Positions 1 through 12,561 of a stretch of 64,000 nt of DNA are shown piece by piece (within the stretch, counting starts at the first letter, position 1; every line of letters starts with the position of its first letter). Both the position numbers and the translations under genes were made by a program. The stretch is from Mauremys mutica (Eukaryota; Chordata; Testudines; Geoemydidae). Under the pieces are notes generated by a model, which ran no database searches, had not been told where the DNA came from, and saw only the letters and a list, made by a program, of their open reading frames with translations. Where the stretch lies: positions 66,314,768 to 66,378,767 of the forward strand of contig NC_059081.1 in assembly GCF_020497125.1 (NCBI RefSeq), written 5' to 3'.

Positions 1-1007
1 CCGGGTCAGTGCAGCCCCAGAGTTCAAGAGTCTCTCTGCAGAGGTCCCCCTCCCCAGCCTGGGTAGAAAGGGGCACCTTACGTGGTTCGGGGCCAACTGC
101 CCTGCCTCTTCGTGGGGTTCTGCTTCCACTAGTCGTCCCCGCAAACAGCTCAGCTCCGCTTGCTCTGTGGGATGCTCCACTCTGCCAGCTGCTCTGGTCC
201 ACCAGCTGTCTTGTGATCCGCTCCAGCCGTCCTCGTGAGCTGCTTGGCTCCACTCACCCAGTGGCTGCACAAACTGCTCCACTCCGCTCTGCCAGCTGCT
301 CTGCTCCACGGTACAGGCTCCCCCACTCATTAGCACAGTATTCAGTGCTCTCAGCTCAGCAAGTCCAGCTCTTCAGTGATTTCAGCTCTTAGTGATTCCA
401 GCTCATAGTAGGGGAGCCCCAGTGCCAGTGAGTTCAGCTCAGTAACCTGTATCTAGATTCTTAAGGGAATCAAAAATTAACTCTGACATTCCACAGTGGA
501 GAGAGACACAGGTGGAACTGGTGCTTCTGGCTCACACAAGGAGCCTGCACCACCAAGTACAGATATCTGTCCCCAGCCTCTCTCTCTCTTGACTGGGTTT
601 TGGAACTCATGTCCCTTGTCTAGCAAGTGCTATTTAGTTGATAATGAAACCCTCTATCATAAGACAGTTTTGTAGTTCCTCATTTACTTAATCGGGGTGA
701 CAACATTTTATTGCTCCTGCCCAATAACAATGAAATTGGGGCTCCCACAGCTGTGAAAATAACCATCCCAGGCTGCTGTGCAGTATGCTAAGTGGGGTGG
801 GAGTGCCAATGCAAATAACTGAAATGCTAATGCGAATACTCAAAACTTCTTTCTGCACTCCCCATAATTTACCACCAGATGTCAGGGTAGAGCTCATCCT
901 GACTCTGCTTACACACACAAATGAGTCTGACTTGAGTCAGCAAGCACTCAGGACCCAGGTCCTAGGACCCTCCTGGGGGTGGGTCACAGCCCGAGTCCCG
1001 TTGTAAC
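1..1007. other. Unassigned; CT-rich degenerate repeat in first 420 bases
   Basis: No gene recognised. Bases 1-420 are CT-rich and repeat short words such as GCTCAGCTCC, CCAGCTGCTCTG and CAGCTCTTCAGTGA, as LTR or satellite-like sequence often does, but no boundaries are visible. The open frames here look like compositional accidents of this repetitive DNA. Confidence 0.35.
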
Positions 1008-1010
1008 TTA

Positions 1011-1295
1011 GGGTACGTCCAGACTACCCACCATATTGGCGGGTAGTGATCGATTTATTGGAGATCGATATATCGTGTCTCGTTTAGATCCCCAAACGTG
1101 CTCCCGTTGACTCCGGAACTCCACTAGAGCGAGTGGCGGTAGCAGAGTCGATGGGGGAGCCGTGGCCATCAATCCTGCGCTGTGAGGACGGGAGGTAAGT
1201 CGAAATAAGATACATTGACTTCAGCTATGGTATTCCCGTAGCTGAAGTTGCGTATCTTACATCGACCTCCCCCTCCCCCCAGTGTAGACCAGGCC
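1011..1295. mobile_element. PIF/Harbinger-type MITE
   Basis: Non-autonomous DNA element of about 285 bp. It opens with GGGTACGTCCAGACTACC and closes with AGTGTAGACCAGGCC, which form diverged terminal inverted repeats. Both ends are flanked by TTA (1008-1010 and 1296-1298), the three-base target expected of PIF/Harbinger. An internal palindrome around CTTCAGCTATGG...CCGTAGCTGAAG is typical of the family, and related copies lie at 36.2, 38.4 and 53.0 kb. It has no coding capacity. Confidence 0.8.
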
Positions 1296-1317
1296 TTAGA
1301 TCCAAGCCCTCTCATTC

Positions 1318-1517
1318 TGCAGTGTGGCCGCAGGTCAAGCCTCAGACCTGACTCTCAAGATCTGCATAGTTCAGTATGGATGTGTTAGCACAGCTGTGAG
1401 ACCCGGTGCCAGCAACTGTAAATCGAGGTTTACAATGCAGTGTGGACTCTCAAACGTGGGCTTGGAAACACTGAGTCCACAAGCCCAAGTCCCATACACG
1501 GCATGGACCTACCCTTA
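1318..1517. mobile_element. MITE-like fragment next to the Harbinger MITE
   Basis: The word TGCAGTGTGG occurs twice, near 1318 and 1436, and the segment ends ACCTACCCTTA, resembling an inverted Harbinger terminus. It abuts the preceding MITE and may be a second, damaged element. The 5' limit is uncertain. Confidence 0.4.
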
Positions 1518-3793
1518 GACAGCTCTGGGAACCTATCTAAATTATAGCAGCTTCTCTGGATTATCCTATTTGGCTCTATGGATGTTATTTGCCTTCACCA
1601 CAGAAGCCAAATCGGCAGAGTGCACAGACGGGGAAAGCTGGGAGTTAGGTTTGACAGTACACCAGGGGCCAGGTCTATCAGGGACTTCAGTGGACCTGTG
1701 ATAATTTACACCACCTGACGATCTATAGCAACATTACTTACTGTAATAAGCTTGATTTTTCTAGGGGTGCTTGATTTTGAGTTTACACCGAGATAAAATG
1801 TGTAACCATGTACAAAGTATTGGTTAAACAGCTGCAGAATGTTGAGACATTAATTCCTGTCCTAGGTCATTTCACAAAGGCAATGGCCACCATGTTTGAT
1901 TCAGACAAAAAAATCTCTTCCTCTTCCAGTATTATTATTATTAAATTAAGATTAGGCCACATTGTACACCCTACACATCATTTATTGATTTTCAGTGCTT
2001 AAAGCTAGTCATGATTTCAGGCATATAGAAAAATCTGTCACTTTGGAGGCTTTTATGCTATAAATGGCTTTTATGTTAAAATATATAACACATTCTGTAG
2101 AGTGGCCTGGGATTTTCCATATGTACTTTAGGAGATCATGGGTTATGATTAGAATATGAGTAAGTCCCCAGCTTAGTACATGCCCACACACATGCTGTGG
2201 GTTTTCTTCTATTAGATTGCTTGCAGTATAAGGAATTTCTTTGCTTGTTTTTGGAGATCTATCCCTTTATAATGTGATGCTTGGTTATTTTGTTTTCCTA
2301 TAGATGAACACCTCCTTGTTGAACTTGGAGGATTTCATTTTCAAAACTGACTTCTGAAAAACCAATCCACAAAACTGCACAAACATGGCATTTGCAGCTG
2401 CAAAATCTGCAGTTGTGCCTGTAAATGTGGTTAGGTGCTCGGGTCCTCAATGTCTGTGCACAAACGTGGGTTAGGTGTGTATGTAAATGGGCTCATGTGG
2501 AATTTTATGGGACATTTTTGAAAACTGAGCTCCTGGCAACTACAGGACTCAGGCCACTAGTCTGGGTGCAAGTCATAGCACAGAGCCACATTTGCACAAA
2601 CTGAGCTCAATTCCGAGATATATGGGGCGTGGATGGTGTTGACTTAATATTTGACATTTTAAAATATTGACCAGGCTGAATCCTTTTAAGACCTCTGCAA
2701 AGGCACAGTGAAAGAGAGGTCTAGTCAGTATCTTTCCAAGCAATTCTTTAAGCTTCTTGGACTAATATTGCATAATACATCTGCAGCCAAGTAAGCTGTT
2801 ATGTGCCCTACTTTGTGGTATCCAAATCCCAGCACTTACCATCAGGCACATAAAATAGTTCAAGTCTGATTTATACTGGGCCTGAATAAGGCTAAAATTC
2901 TGGAGCATCCATCTGATGACATACATACTTGACAATGAAACTATTAAATGGTGATCATGATGTAGAGGGAAATGATATGATGAGAATTTCTTTACTGGAT
3001 ACAAATTAATTATGTACACCCTCTGCACATAGGCGGAAAGTCGAGGTTTTGTACATGTCTTCAATATTAAATGAGAGGGACTTGAAGAAATTAAAACATT
3101 TAAAAAATGTCAAGATTTAGTCACTGTGATGTGTTTCTAATTTTTCACACGTTCAGTGGAATGTCTTAAAACTTACAAAAAAATTCAATCTGGACATCTT
3201 CCGTAAATCAATGGAATAAGTGCCAAATTTAACTGCATTTTCCATGCAAGCTTAATTATAGAGTCACTCATGACCAATGCCTCAACACTTATTTTTCTAG
3301 TGTGAAACTACATTGTTCACTTTTGGTATTAGACTGACCAGCAAATGATCTATTCTTTGTCATATGCATTCCTCCTAATCATGGGGCACAGAGACATTTT
3401 TCTTTCATTTTTCAGTTTAATGACCTGATCCAGCAAAGCACTTAAGCCCTTGTTTAAGTGTTTCACTAAAACCAGCCTAAACCCCCAATTAACACACCTG
3501 AAAAGCCAGCATGCTAAACCTTGACTTAAGGTGTCCTAACTGGCAACATCCTTTTATTTTGGACACAAAAGTGACATCGTTGCACTGCCCTGAGAGGGGA
3601 CCAGGAGTCAGAGTCAGAGTTTGGTTCCTGGTTGCTCCAGCTCTATACCCAGCACAGATTGCTTCCCATTTCATGCCGGCTCCTATGTGCTGGGCATCAA
3701 ATGGTGGGATGGGAGAGGCAGATCCAAGGTGCCACCCACCTGAGTGGGAGCAGTCGCACAGAAATTGCCCTCCTGCTGATACCCATGGTAATT
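1518..3793. other. Unassigned sequence, no gene recognised
   Basis: AT-rich DNA with no open frame resembling a known protein and no clear element boundary. Near 3425-3475 there is a CCAGCAAAGCACTTAAG word, which recurs in the dispersed foldback repeats elsewhere in the window. Confidence 0.5.
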
Positions 3794-3925
3794 ATTTATT
3801 ATTTGTACTGTTCTAGATCCTAGGAGCTCCAGTCCTGGACCAGGACCCCATTGTGCTAGGTGCTGTACAAACACAAAACAAAAAGACAGTCCCTGCCCCA
3901 AAGAGCTCACAATCTAAATAGAATG
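3794..3925 (-). repeat. MIR/CORE-SINE-like tail, reverse orientation
   Basis: The segment contains CATTGTGCTAGGTGCTGTAC, then AGACAGTCCCTGCCCCAAAG, and AGCTCACAATCTAA. The same words recur at 27.87, 38.63, 46.63 and 62.35 kb, and at 46.63 kb they are attached to a MIR-like core. I therefore read this as the 3' part of an old CORE-SINE in reverse orientation. Confidence 0.6.
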
Positions 3926-4298
3926 CAAGAGATGATAAGTGAATACAGACAAATGAGGATGCGCAAGAAAACAACGAGACAATACTGCTCATCATGTGGG
4001 GCAGTGGTCTCAGCACACCTGCTGCCTAATTGTTGTGTAGGTCTTTGTAGGCATCATGGCAAAGGAGTGTTTGAAGAAGCGATTTGAAGGAGGAGAACAT
4101 GATACGTTCTGGGTAGCTAAGGTTACAATCGTGTCTTTTAGGAATATTTCTAAGTGATAGAATATTTCCTCTCTTTCATCAAAAATTTGGCTTAAAAAAA
4201 AGGAAGCTAGCTGAAAAAAATGACCTATCCAAGGCTTCATGAAATTGGAGCTACTCTGCCCATTCATAAATAATGGAAATACAGAGCGCAGACATCAT
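3926..4298. other. Unassigned sequence
   Basis: AT-rich stretch between a SINE tail and a MITE; no gene or element recognised. Confidence 0.5.
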
Positions 4299-4406
4299 GG
4301 GTACATCTACGCTGCAATAAACCACCCGCAGCTGGCCCAGCTCAGCTGACTCGGGCTCACAGGGCTCAGGCTGTGGGGCTGTACAATTGCAGTGTAGACA
4401 TATCCC
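4299..4406. mobile_element. Short Harbinger-like MITE
   Basis: A 108-bp element with terminal inverted repeats of about 20 bases: GGGTACATCTACGCTGCAAT at the left, and ATTGCAGTGTAGACATATCC followed by C at the right. Its GC-rich middle (GCTCACAGGGCTCAGGCTG) lacks coding potential. Confidence 0.7.
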
Positions 4407-4943
4407 ATAAGTATGGTGGTACGATTTATTACATTCCTTGGGGGGGAGGGGGAAATAACAGGAGTCAGTTCTCTTAAAAATACAACAGTTTACTTTCTAA
4501 AATGCGTGGGACTCTAACACTTGCAGATGTATATTTTGAGAGTTGGCTTTGATAATTCATTCACTCACACCTCCAGATAACATGATATTTTTAAATTATC
4601 CTCTTGTACAACAATGCTTGATGTTCACCTTGTTCCCAACACTCACAAAACAGAAAAAAGTGAAAACCTATAATACCCATGAAGTATGATATTTCCAGAT
4701 CAGATATAAAGGTTACATGACTTGCTCTCAGTAACATATCGTTCTTTTCAGTCTATATTGCACCAAGTATATAACTTAAGAAAACAAGGGCTAGTGAGAG
4801 ATTTAATATATTTGTCATTACCCTTAGCTTGGAAAAAGAGAAATGAAAAAAAATAGCTATGTCAACAGTTAGAAAAGTGTTCATTTAAAAAAGAATCTAG
4901 TTTCATCTTACATACATCATATATTTTAAAACTATTTACCCTA

Positions 4944-5739
4944 TGTCATAAATGTAAAAGGAAGGGTAACAACCTTCCTGTATACAGTACTGTAAAATCC
5001 CTCCTGGCCAGAGGCACAAAATCCTTTTACCTGTAAAGGGTTAAAAAGCTCAGGTAACCTAGCTGGCACCTGACTAAAAGGACCAATAAGGGGACAAGAT
5101 ACTTTCAAATTGGGTGGGGGGTAGAAAGGCTTTGTTTTGTCTGTCTGTTCTGGGTGTTTGCCGGAGACAGATCAGGAAAGGAAGCAATCCAACTCATTTA
5201 GAATTAGTAAATACTAGCAAGGAAATGCATTAGCTTACTTTTGTTTTGGCTTGAGATTTTCTATGTGCTGAGAGGGAGGTGTATTCCTGGTTTTCTTTTT
5301 TGTAACTTTAAATTTTTGCCCAGAGGGAAATCCTCTGTGTTTTGAATCTGATTGCCCAGTGAGATTATCTTCCATTCTAATTTTACAGAGGTGCTTCTTT
5401 TACCTGTTTTCTTTCTAATAAGAATCTGATTTTTTTTTTTAGTGTCCTAAAAAACCCCAAGGTTGTTCTGTGCTCATATTGTTTATTCTCAAGCCTCCCC
5501 AGGAAAGGGGGTGTAGGGCTTGGGGGGATATTAGAGAGGAGCAGGAACTCCACATGGTCCTTTCCCCGAGTTTTGTCTAATCACTTGGTGGTGGCAGCAT
5601 TACCTAATCCAAGGTACAAGGGAGAATTTGTGCCTTAGGGAGTTTTTAACCTAAGCTGGTAGAAATAAGCTTTGAGGGTCTTCATGCAGGTCCCCATGTC
5701 TGTACCCGAGAGTTCAGAGTGGGGGAGGGAACCCTGACA
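4944..5739 (+). mobile_element. Solo LTR of an endogenous retrovirus
   Basis: A 796-bp segment starts TGTCA, ends TGACA, and is flanked on both sides by CCCTA (4939-4943 and 5740-5744). That gives an exact 5-bp target duplication around a TG...CA element. An AATAAG followed by a T-run near 5418-5442 could serve polyadenylation. No internal viral genes adjoin it, so it is best explained as a solo LTR left by LTR-LTR recombination. Orientation is inferred from the polyadenylation-like site. Confidence 0.85.
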
Positions 5740-5831
5740 CCCTAAAACTTTGAACTACCTTGTTGCTATTGTAATAAATTGGTGTAAATACAGGAGTAAC
5801 TGGATGGAATTCTATGGCACAGGAGGTCACA

Positions 5832-5940
5832 CCTGCTACTGTATTTTCCACTCTATGCATCTGATGAGGTGGGTGCTAGCCCACAAAAGCTTATGCCCAA
5901 ATAGATTTGTTAGTCTTTACGGTGCCACAAGGACTCCTTA
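5832..5940 (+). mobile_element. Penelope-like element 3' end fragment
   Basis: The words CACCTGCTACTGTATTTTCC, CATCTGATGAGGTGGGTGCT, AGCCCACAAAAGCTTATGCC and GGTGCCACAAGGACTCCT match the 3' end of the better-preserved Penelope copy at 45331-46249. The coding region is absent. Confidence 0.75.
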
Positions 5941-5944
5941 CTAA

Positions 5945-6649
5945 AATCTATGAAGTTTGCATCCATATTGAAAAAAGAAAAAGAAAAAACAGAACTTTCA
6001 TGTAAAGTAACTGTAAGGGCTAGATCCTGCAGCCCGTACAGGAATGTAGCTCTGATTTAAGTCAAAGTTGTATTGAGACTGTGCATTCTTTGGCTCTGGG
6101 ATTCTCTCTTACGATGCATTTGTACAGTGCCTTTAGGAGGGAGGAGCTCTAGCCCTGCTGTAATATGGGACTTTTGTGTGTTCAAGGGTGGTACCACGTT
6201 GGCATGTAATATACAGTAAATTAAAATTAAATAGTGTAGTTTTTTTTTCAAAACAAAGAAGTTTTAGGGCAAAATCCTCCTTTCATGTGGGTTTCTCCAT
6301 TGCCTGTGAATCTCATTTTGACTGAAATTCTGACTCAGAGGTGGGTCTTTTTGTGGGAGACTCCCCTAATATATCAGTGTCCAACTAATAGTTAGAAACC
6401 CATCACTGCATAGATGCAGGCGACAGAAGGTTCCCAGGGGGAAATTTTCTAAGGGAGAAATGGCAGTGAGGCAAAGTAAGTGCCATTTCTGCCTAGGAAA
6501 ATCTCCCTCTAAGTCTCCTATTTTCACAGGCAAATGCAGACCTCACTCTGCAGCTCCCTTCACCTGAGCAAAGGAATACGTCTTAACATAGGTGAGGGTA
6601 AGTAATTCTACAGCTGAGCAGTGAATGGGATGGGAAACAGATACAAACA
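5945..6649. other. Unassigned sequence
   Basis: No gene or element boundary recognised. Short adenine-rich stretches near 5970-5990 suggest decayed retroposon tails. Confidence 0.45.
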
Positions 6650-6912
6650 AATAAAAAATAATAATTTACATCTACATTTTCAATGGAAATTTTTGACTTT
6701 TTCATCAAACAACAGCAACCCCATTTTGTTTGTTTTGCCAACCAAAACCAGATTTTCAACCAAAAACTGACAAAAAACAAACTTTAAAAAAAAAAAATTT
6801 TTTAGCCACACGTTTGCTTTTCTAATGAAAAATCAAAATGTTTTGGGGAAACAGTTGCTTTTGCACTGAAAAATTTCACTGAAAAAGAAGTTTTGATGGA
6901 ATATTTTCAACC
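6650..6912. repeat. AT-rich foldback-like repeat
   Basis: The segment is rich in TTTTC and GAAAA words on both sides of an A/T run near 6785-6803 and ends in TTTTCAACCGGCCC. A similar segment with TTTCAACCGGC lies at 40320-40445, so I treat them as one dispersed family of unknown class. Confidence 0.4.
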
Positions 6913-6991
6913 GGCCCTAAATGTTTACCTTTTCTTTAAATGCATAGCAGGAAGCAAGGGGAACAGGTGGAAACTAGAGAAGCTTCTAGAC

Positions 6992-7455
6992 CAGGGGATC
7001 AAACTGTGACTTGTGAGCACATGCGGCTCTTTTACCATTAAAGTGCGGTTCGCAAGCCCCACCTCGCCTCCCTCCTTTCTCCACCTACCAGTCATGGGGA
7101 GGGAGGTTGAGACCTCTGGCTTGCAGTGGGGTAGGAGCTTCTATCCAGTGGGAAGGAGGGTCTTGGGGCTTCAGCCCTGCTGGGTGCACCTGCCGGGGAT
7201 CAGGGCTTCAGCAGGTGTGGGGCTAGAGTGACCAGACAGCAAATGTGAAAAATTGGGACCGGGGTGGAGGGGAATAGGAGCCTATATAAGAAAAAGACCC
7301 AAAAATCGGGACTGTCCCTATAAAATCAGGGCATCTGGTCACCCTACGTCAGGTTGAAGCTCCAAGCCCCAGCTCCCAGCAGGTGTGCTCCCGCTCTTGA
7401 ACTTCTGAAGATTGTCGTCTGCAGCTCGGAGGGTCAGTAAATTTGGCCACCCCTG
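6992..7455. mobile_element. hAT-type non-autonomous transposon
   Basis: Starts CAGGGGATCAAACTGTGAC and ends GTAAATTTGGCCACCCCTG, which are imperfect terminal inverted repeats. It is flanked by a perfect 8-bp duplication TTCTAGAC (6984-6991 and 7456-7463), the target length of hAT transposons. It has no transposase and carries a younger MITE at 7226-7344. Confidence 0.85.
7226..7344. mobile_element. TA-flanked MITE nested in the hAT element
   Basis: A 119-bp element begins GAGTGACCAGACAGC and ends GCATCTGGTCACCC, inverted repeats of about 13 bases. It sits between TA dinucleotides at 7224-7225 and 7345-7346, as Tc1/mariner elements do. It interrupts the hAT copy and is therefore younger. Confidence 0.7.
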
Positions 7456-7463
7456 TTCTAGAC

Positions 7464-9355
7464 AAAAGATCAACAGTGAATCAGAGAGAGAGAGAAAGAC
7501 ACAAAGTAGCTTAAGGGAGAATTTTATTTCCCTTATTCTAATAAAGTCCTTTGTTTAATGTTAGAGGAAAGCAATTTTCCATGATTCTTTACCATTGTTA
7601 CATTACAAGTGGGACTAATATTATCTAAAGCACATTTATAGTTCTGTTGGAAGGCCAAAATCATAGACTACATTGGACAATTTGCCCGCAATATTGTATA
7701 TCAAATATAAACCAAGGATCATGTAACAGCTTTGCTATAGCCTGTCTCAAGAGACAGCAGTAGGAACTACAGAATTTTATGGCCTCTTGTGTATTTGCCA
7801 GTGGTGAAAACAAACATGACACAGCGCCTTGGCCCATAATATGCCCACAAGGAGGTATTATGTCACAAGCTTCCTATGGTATGATGAAGGCTATAGTTAC
7901 AATAGCTTGGATGGCTCAGCCACTTCTCAGATCTGCGCTGTACCTTGCGCTTTACCAAGAGGCTTGCCCTGGAGAATTATTGACAGGCCCTGTTAGGCTC
8001 TTCTGCAAAGTGTGCATTTTTCAAGGCAGGATAGCAAATTGTTTAATGTGGTTTTGAGATTTCCCCTTCTGTTAGACAAGTATCTAGAAATTTGTAAAGA
8101 ATATAGTAAATTCTCCTGTAATTTTTTTTGCATGAGACACATGGGAGTCCTGGTTCAAATCTTTACAGTTTTGCCTTACAGAAGTCCAAAGGCTGTAAAC
8201 TTGTTGAAAGAAAAGGAAAAAGGTCAGAGGTCAGATATGGGTGAATATCACCCACTAGAGATACGTGGCCTGGAGATCTGGGCCATAATATATACAGGTG
8301 AAATCTTGGCCCACACTGATGTAAATGGGAGTTTTGCCTTTGACTTCACTGCGGCCAATATTTTACCTTATATTAATTCAGCAACTGATGATTGCACCAT
8401 TTGTCTTTACTTGGCCTTTTGTCAATAAAAGATCAGTCAATCCAGGGTATTATATGTCCCCTCCCTCCCTTCACCGTAGTATCTGAGCATATTCATGAAT
8501 GTGTCCTTATAAAACCCTCTGATAAGAAATTACATCACAGTAACTGTGCATATACTTCTTCTGTAAGCAAAGCAGAATTATGTCTTGTGTGGGCTGGTTG
8601 CTGTGTTCTCCAGTCTAAAAAAACTTTCCCCACTGAAAGGTTTAGAGTAGGGGGGAGGCATGTAATTATTTTTAAGAAAAACAAAACACTTTCCACTACA
8701 CTTTATCTTTTCTTTTTCTGTGGTGAGAGTCAGGTAATTTAGATGTCTGTTATCAGTTTTTCCTATTGGAACTGCACAGGCTCAGCGTAACTGATGTGCA
8801 ATAATAATATACATCTGTTCTTTGAAATGCACCGGGGAAAGTCAGTTAGACTGTAATTCATGCCTTTTATGGTAGCAAAGTAATTAACGCCCCATGCAAA
8901 CTTTCTTTTTTAAAGTATGTGATGAAACAATACAGTAAAGCTATCTGTAGAATAGACCATTTTAATCAACAAAGGTTATAAACCCTAGAGCGTCGCAACA
9001 ATTATAAAGATTAGGGCCTGAATTCAGCAAAGCACTTAAATATATGCTTAACTTTAAAGACACGCTTAAGTCCTACTGAAGTCGGTGGGAATTTAAGCAC
9101 GTGACTAGGTGCTTTTCTGAACAGGAAGGGAGGTAATGAGGATATTATACTGTACACAGATTTTTAAACAGTGATGGACAAAATTTAAGAATATGGAGGT
9201 TAAATGTATGGATTCAGTGAAGCCAAAATAAGAACAGGTCCAAATGAAATACAGTGCTTAGATCAGCTCAGTGAAGGAGGCCTATTCCATTGCCAGGTCT
9301 TCAGAGACCTTGGCACTCCTCCCCCATGAACTACTCTGGCCTCTAGCTCTCCATA
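7464..9355. other. Unassigned sequence with a foldback remnant
   Basis: No gene recognised. Around 9005-9125 the phrase TTCAGCAAAGCACTTAAATA is followed by a diverged inverse copy ending TAGGTGCTTTTCTGAA, giving an imperfect foldback like others in the window. Confidence 0.45.
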
Positions 9356-9362
9356 TCATTAA

Positions 9363-9735
9363 TAGAATCATAGAAGATTAGGTTTGGAAGAGACCTCAGG
9401 AGGTCATCTAGTCCAATCCCCTGCTCAAAGCAGGACCAACCCCAACTAGATCATCCCAGCCAGGCCTTTGTCAAGCCTGGCCTTAAAAACATCTAAAGGT
9501 GGAGATTCCACCACCTCCCTAGGTAACCCAGTGCTTCACCACCCTCCTAGTGAAAAAGTTTTTCCTAATATCCAACCTAGACCTCCCCCACTGCAACTTG
9601 AGACCATTGCTCCTTGTTCTGTCATCTGCCACCACTGAGAACAGATGAGCTCCATCCTCTTTGGAACCCCCTTCAGATAGTTGAAGGCTGCTATCAAATC
9701 CCCTCTCATCCTTCTCTTCTGCGGTCTAAATAAAA
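9363..9735 (-). mobile_element. CR1 LINE 3' end
   Basis: In forward text it begins AGAATCATAGAAGATTAGG and continues with the conserved CR1 phrases GGAAGAGACCTCAGGAGGTC, ATCTAGTCCAATCCCCTGCT and GAGATTCCACCACCTCCC, so the element is on the reverse strand. Only the last part of ORF2 and the 3' untranslated region remain. The copy at 42428-42740 is closely related. Confidence 0.85.
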
Positions 9736-9739
9736 GAAC

Positions 9740-10185
9740 TGTAGGGACAGATCCTCATCTATCTACATGGATGCAGCTCTATTTACTTCAATGACCCTAC
9801 AGCTCTTTTCAGAGCATTCATACCTTGTGCTCTGGATTCCTTTAGATGCCAGAGCCCACACAAATTTAACATGGCACTGAGATGCAGAGACTCAGTGGGG
9901 CCTTACAGCCCAAATCCTCACTACTGGACATTAGTTTCAAGTCTCTTCAGAGAGGTTAAGGCCTGAGGCTCTGATTCAGGCACACAGCCCTCTTCATGAC
10001 AGTACTTTAAGCACATGCTAAAGCCTCAGTGAAGCCAATGGGATTTAAGCATGTGCAGAGGTGCTTTGCTGATTCGGGACACGAACAAACCATCTTTTCT
10101 CTCATGGAGGTGGTTCCTCCAGGTCACCACTGAAACCCATTGACAGGACAGAATAGCAAAGTCTGCACTAGCACACTGCCTAAGT
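9740..10185. other. Unassigned sequence
   Basis: No gene recognised. Near 10005-10078 there is an imperfect foldback containing TTTAAGCATGTGCAGAGGTG, of the same type as the one near 9005. Confidence 0.4.
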
Positions 10186-10611
10186 CAGACGTGGCCAACC
10201 TAAGCCTGAGAAGGAGCCAGAATTTACTGATGTATATGGCCAAAAAGCCACAGTAATACCTCAGCAGCCCTGCATCAGCTCCCCACCCCAACTCCCAGTG
10301 CCTCCCGCCCACCGGCAGCCCTGCTGATCAGCGCCTCCTCATCCCTCCCGCACCTCCCGATCAGCTGTTTTGTGGTGTACAGGAGGCTCTGTGGAGGGAG
10401 GGGAGGAGGGAGGGCACAGCAGGCTCAGGGGAGGGGGCAGGAAGGGATGGAGTGGGAGCAGGGCCAGTGGCAGAGCCAGGGGTTGAGCAGTGAGCACCCC
10501 CTGGCACATTAGAAAGTTGGCACCTGTAGCTCCAGCTCAGGAGTTGGTGCCTATGCAAGGAGCCGCATATTAACTTCTGAAGAGCCACATGTGGCTCTGG
10601 AGCCACCCCTG
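10186..10611. mobile_element. hAT-type non-autonomous transposon
   Basis: Begins CAGACGTGGCCAACCTAAG and ends GGCTCTGGAGCCACCCCTG. The flanks GCCTAAGT and ACCTAAAT agree at six of eight bases, consistent with an old 8-bp duplication. A segment containing GAAAGTTGGCACCTGTAGCT looks like a remnant of the family at 20199-20633. It has no coding capacity. Confidence 0.7.
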
Positions 10612-10619
10612 ACCTAAAT

Positions 10620-12250
10620 AGTAGTTGTTCTGTGGATATGCAAAAGACATCAGCTTCCTTTGTTGTCAATTCAGCACTTGAAGTCAATTCAGCATCTGAA
10701 GAGAAAAAAGTGTGGGGGGAGGGAAGTAGCTTTTGTGCATTACATGTTTATTTTTCATTAATCCATGTACATAGCCCGCCCCCCTGCATCCTGCCAAGAC
10801 TCACAATCATGCAATACTTTATGCACTGGGAGCATCAACAGGGCCACTCACAGCCTGTATAGCTAAGCATGGGCAAAAGTCTTTGCATAATCAAGACTTA
10901 GTTTGAATAACCTAGCACATGTAGCAAAATTATGGAGACTGACTTCAACATTTGTCAGAAAACTCAAGGGTTCATCTTTTACATGCCAAGACACTGCAGC
11001 AATTGATGCTGTCTGTGGAATCATCACATGTTCAACCACCTCTGCAATAGGCACATTCAGGAAAGCAATGATTTAAGGGCTCTAGTTTTGCCCTCTAGGG
11101 AGGTAAACCACTTGTTGACACTCATGGGATTCACAGACATGTGTGAAAAGTAGAAAAGACTCCCTTGAAGTTCTACTTTTAACTCCGTGCACTTCCTTCA
11201 TCTTTTTAAGCCAGATCCTTAATACGGTTTATGGCTTGTGAATAACTGAGTAATAAAGTGAAGGACTGGATGCAATAAATCATGATACCCCATTATAAAT
11301 TAGCATATGATACTGTACTCGGGGGTTCTGAACTCATGATGCATGAGTTACTTTGATTTCTGTTTTCTGTGATCTACTTGTCCACCCTAAAAATCTCTTT
11401 TTTTCCTCCTTTTTTAAAATTCAATACAGCACTGAGTTTCATTAAATGTTTATGATCCTATTACAGGATACATTTTTTTAGATCACTGTAATAAAAGGGA
11501 GTTGATAAAACTTCATTATCTGTAGTGTCAGAGGATGAATAAAATCTTATATCTACAAAGTTTGTCCATAATATTTGCTGCAATAACTCTTTGAAAAACC
11601 ACCATTGTAACTAGAATTAATATCACAAAAAGACACAGTGTGGTCCTTAGACATTGACAGCACAAAGGATGTGAAGGAAACGCTACACAGATAGACTTCT
11701 ATTGTCATTGCATTAATTACATGCCGGCATCACTTTTTTTAGTGCATTATCATGGTGGAACTATACTAGTATATTTTGCCAAAGGCTAACAATCATAAGA
11801 ATAGATTTACAGTGAGTGCATGGGTGCAGAATTAATGTGGTCCTTTCATTACAAAAAAAGAACAACAAAAACTGCCATCATTTAAATCATTTCTCAAAGG
11901 ATCAACAAAATCAGGGCTATAAAATTGCACTTGGCTCATCTTGAAGTTCTAACTGGATGCAGAAGTAATAAGATTTCAAAGATCAGAGGAAGGTTGTTTT
12001 AATACCTTTACATTCTCCAAGTAAAGATGACTTCATTTTTTCTTCTAGCAGATGTGAAAGAAGCGCCATTTTAATGAAATCCCATTCCCAGCTTTGCTTT
12101 CTATAAAAATTATAACATTGCAAAAAATGGTATTAACTGCAGCTGTAAAACTTACCTAAACCCCACCTATGACACTTTAAGAGTCCAATTTTGTTCAGAA
12201 AGTGAATTGGACTGGGATATACTACAGAGGCATTTAATCATAGACTAATG
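10620..12250. other. Unassigned sequence
   Basis: AT-rich DNA with no recognisable protein-coding frame, RNA gene or element boundary. Confidence 0.5.
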
Positions 12251-12561
12251 CAGGGGTAGGTAACCTATGGCACGTGTGCCAAAGGCGGCACGTGAGCTAA
12301 TTTCCAGTGGCACTCACACTGCCCGGGTCCTGGTCACCGGTCTGGGGGGCTCTGCATTTTAATTTAATTTTAAATGAAGCTTCTTAAACATTTTAAAAAC
12401 CTTATTTACTTTACACACAACAATAGTTTAGTTCTATATTATAGACTTACAGAAAGAGACCTTCTAAAAACGTTAAAATGTATTACTGGCACGTGAAACC
12501 TTAAATTAGAGTGAATAAATGAAGACTTGGCACACCACTTCTGAAAGGTTGCTGACTCCTG
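12251..12561. mobile_element. hAT-type MITE
   Basis: Begins CAGGGGTAGGTAACCTATGG and ends AGGTTGCTGACTCCTG; the termini are inverted repeats of about 16 bases. Flanks GACTAATG and GACTAGCG agree at six of eight positions, an eroded 8-bp duplication. The interior is AT-rich and non-coding. Confidence 0.8.

Noticed and set aside
9..392. 127-codon open frame at the window start
   Set aside because: Ser/Leu/Pro-rich translation of a degenerate CT repeat.
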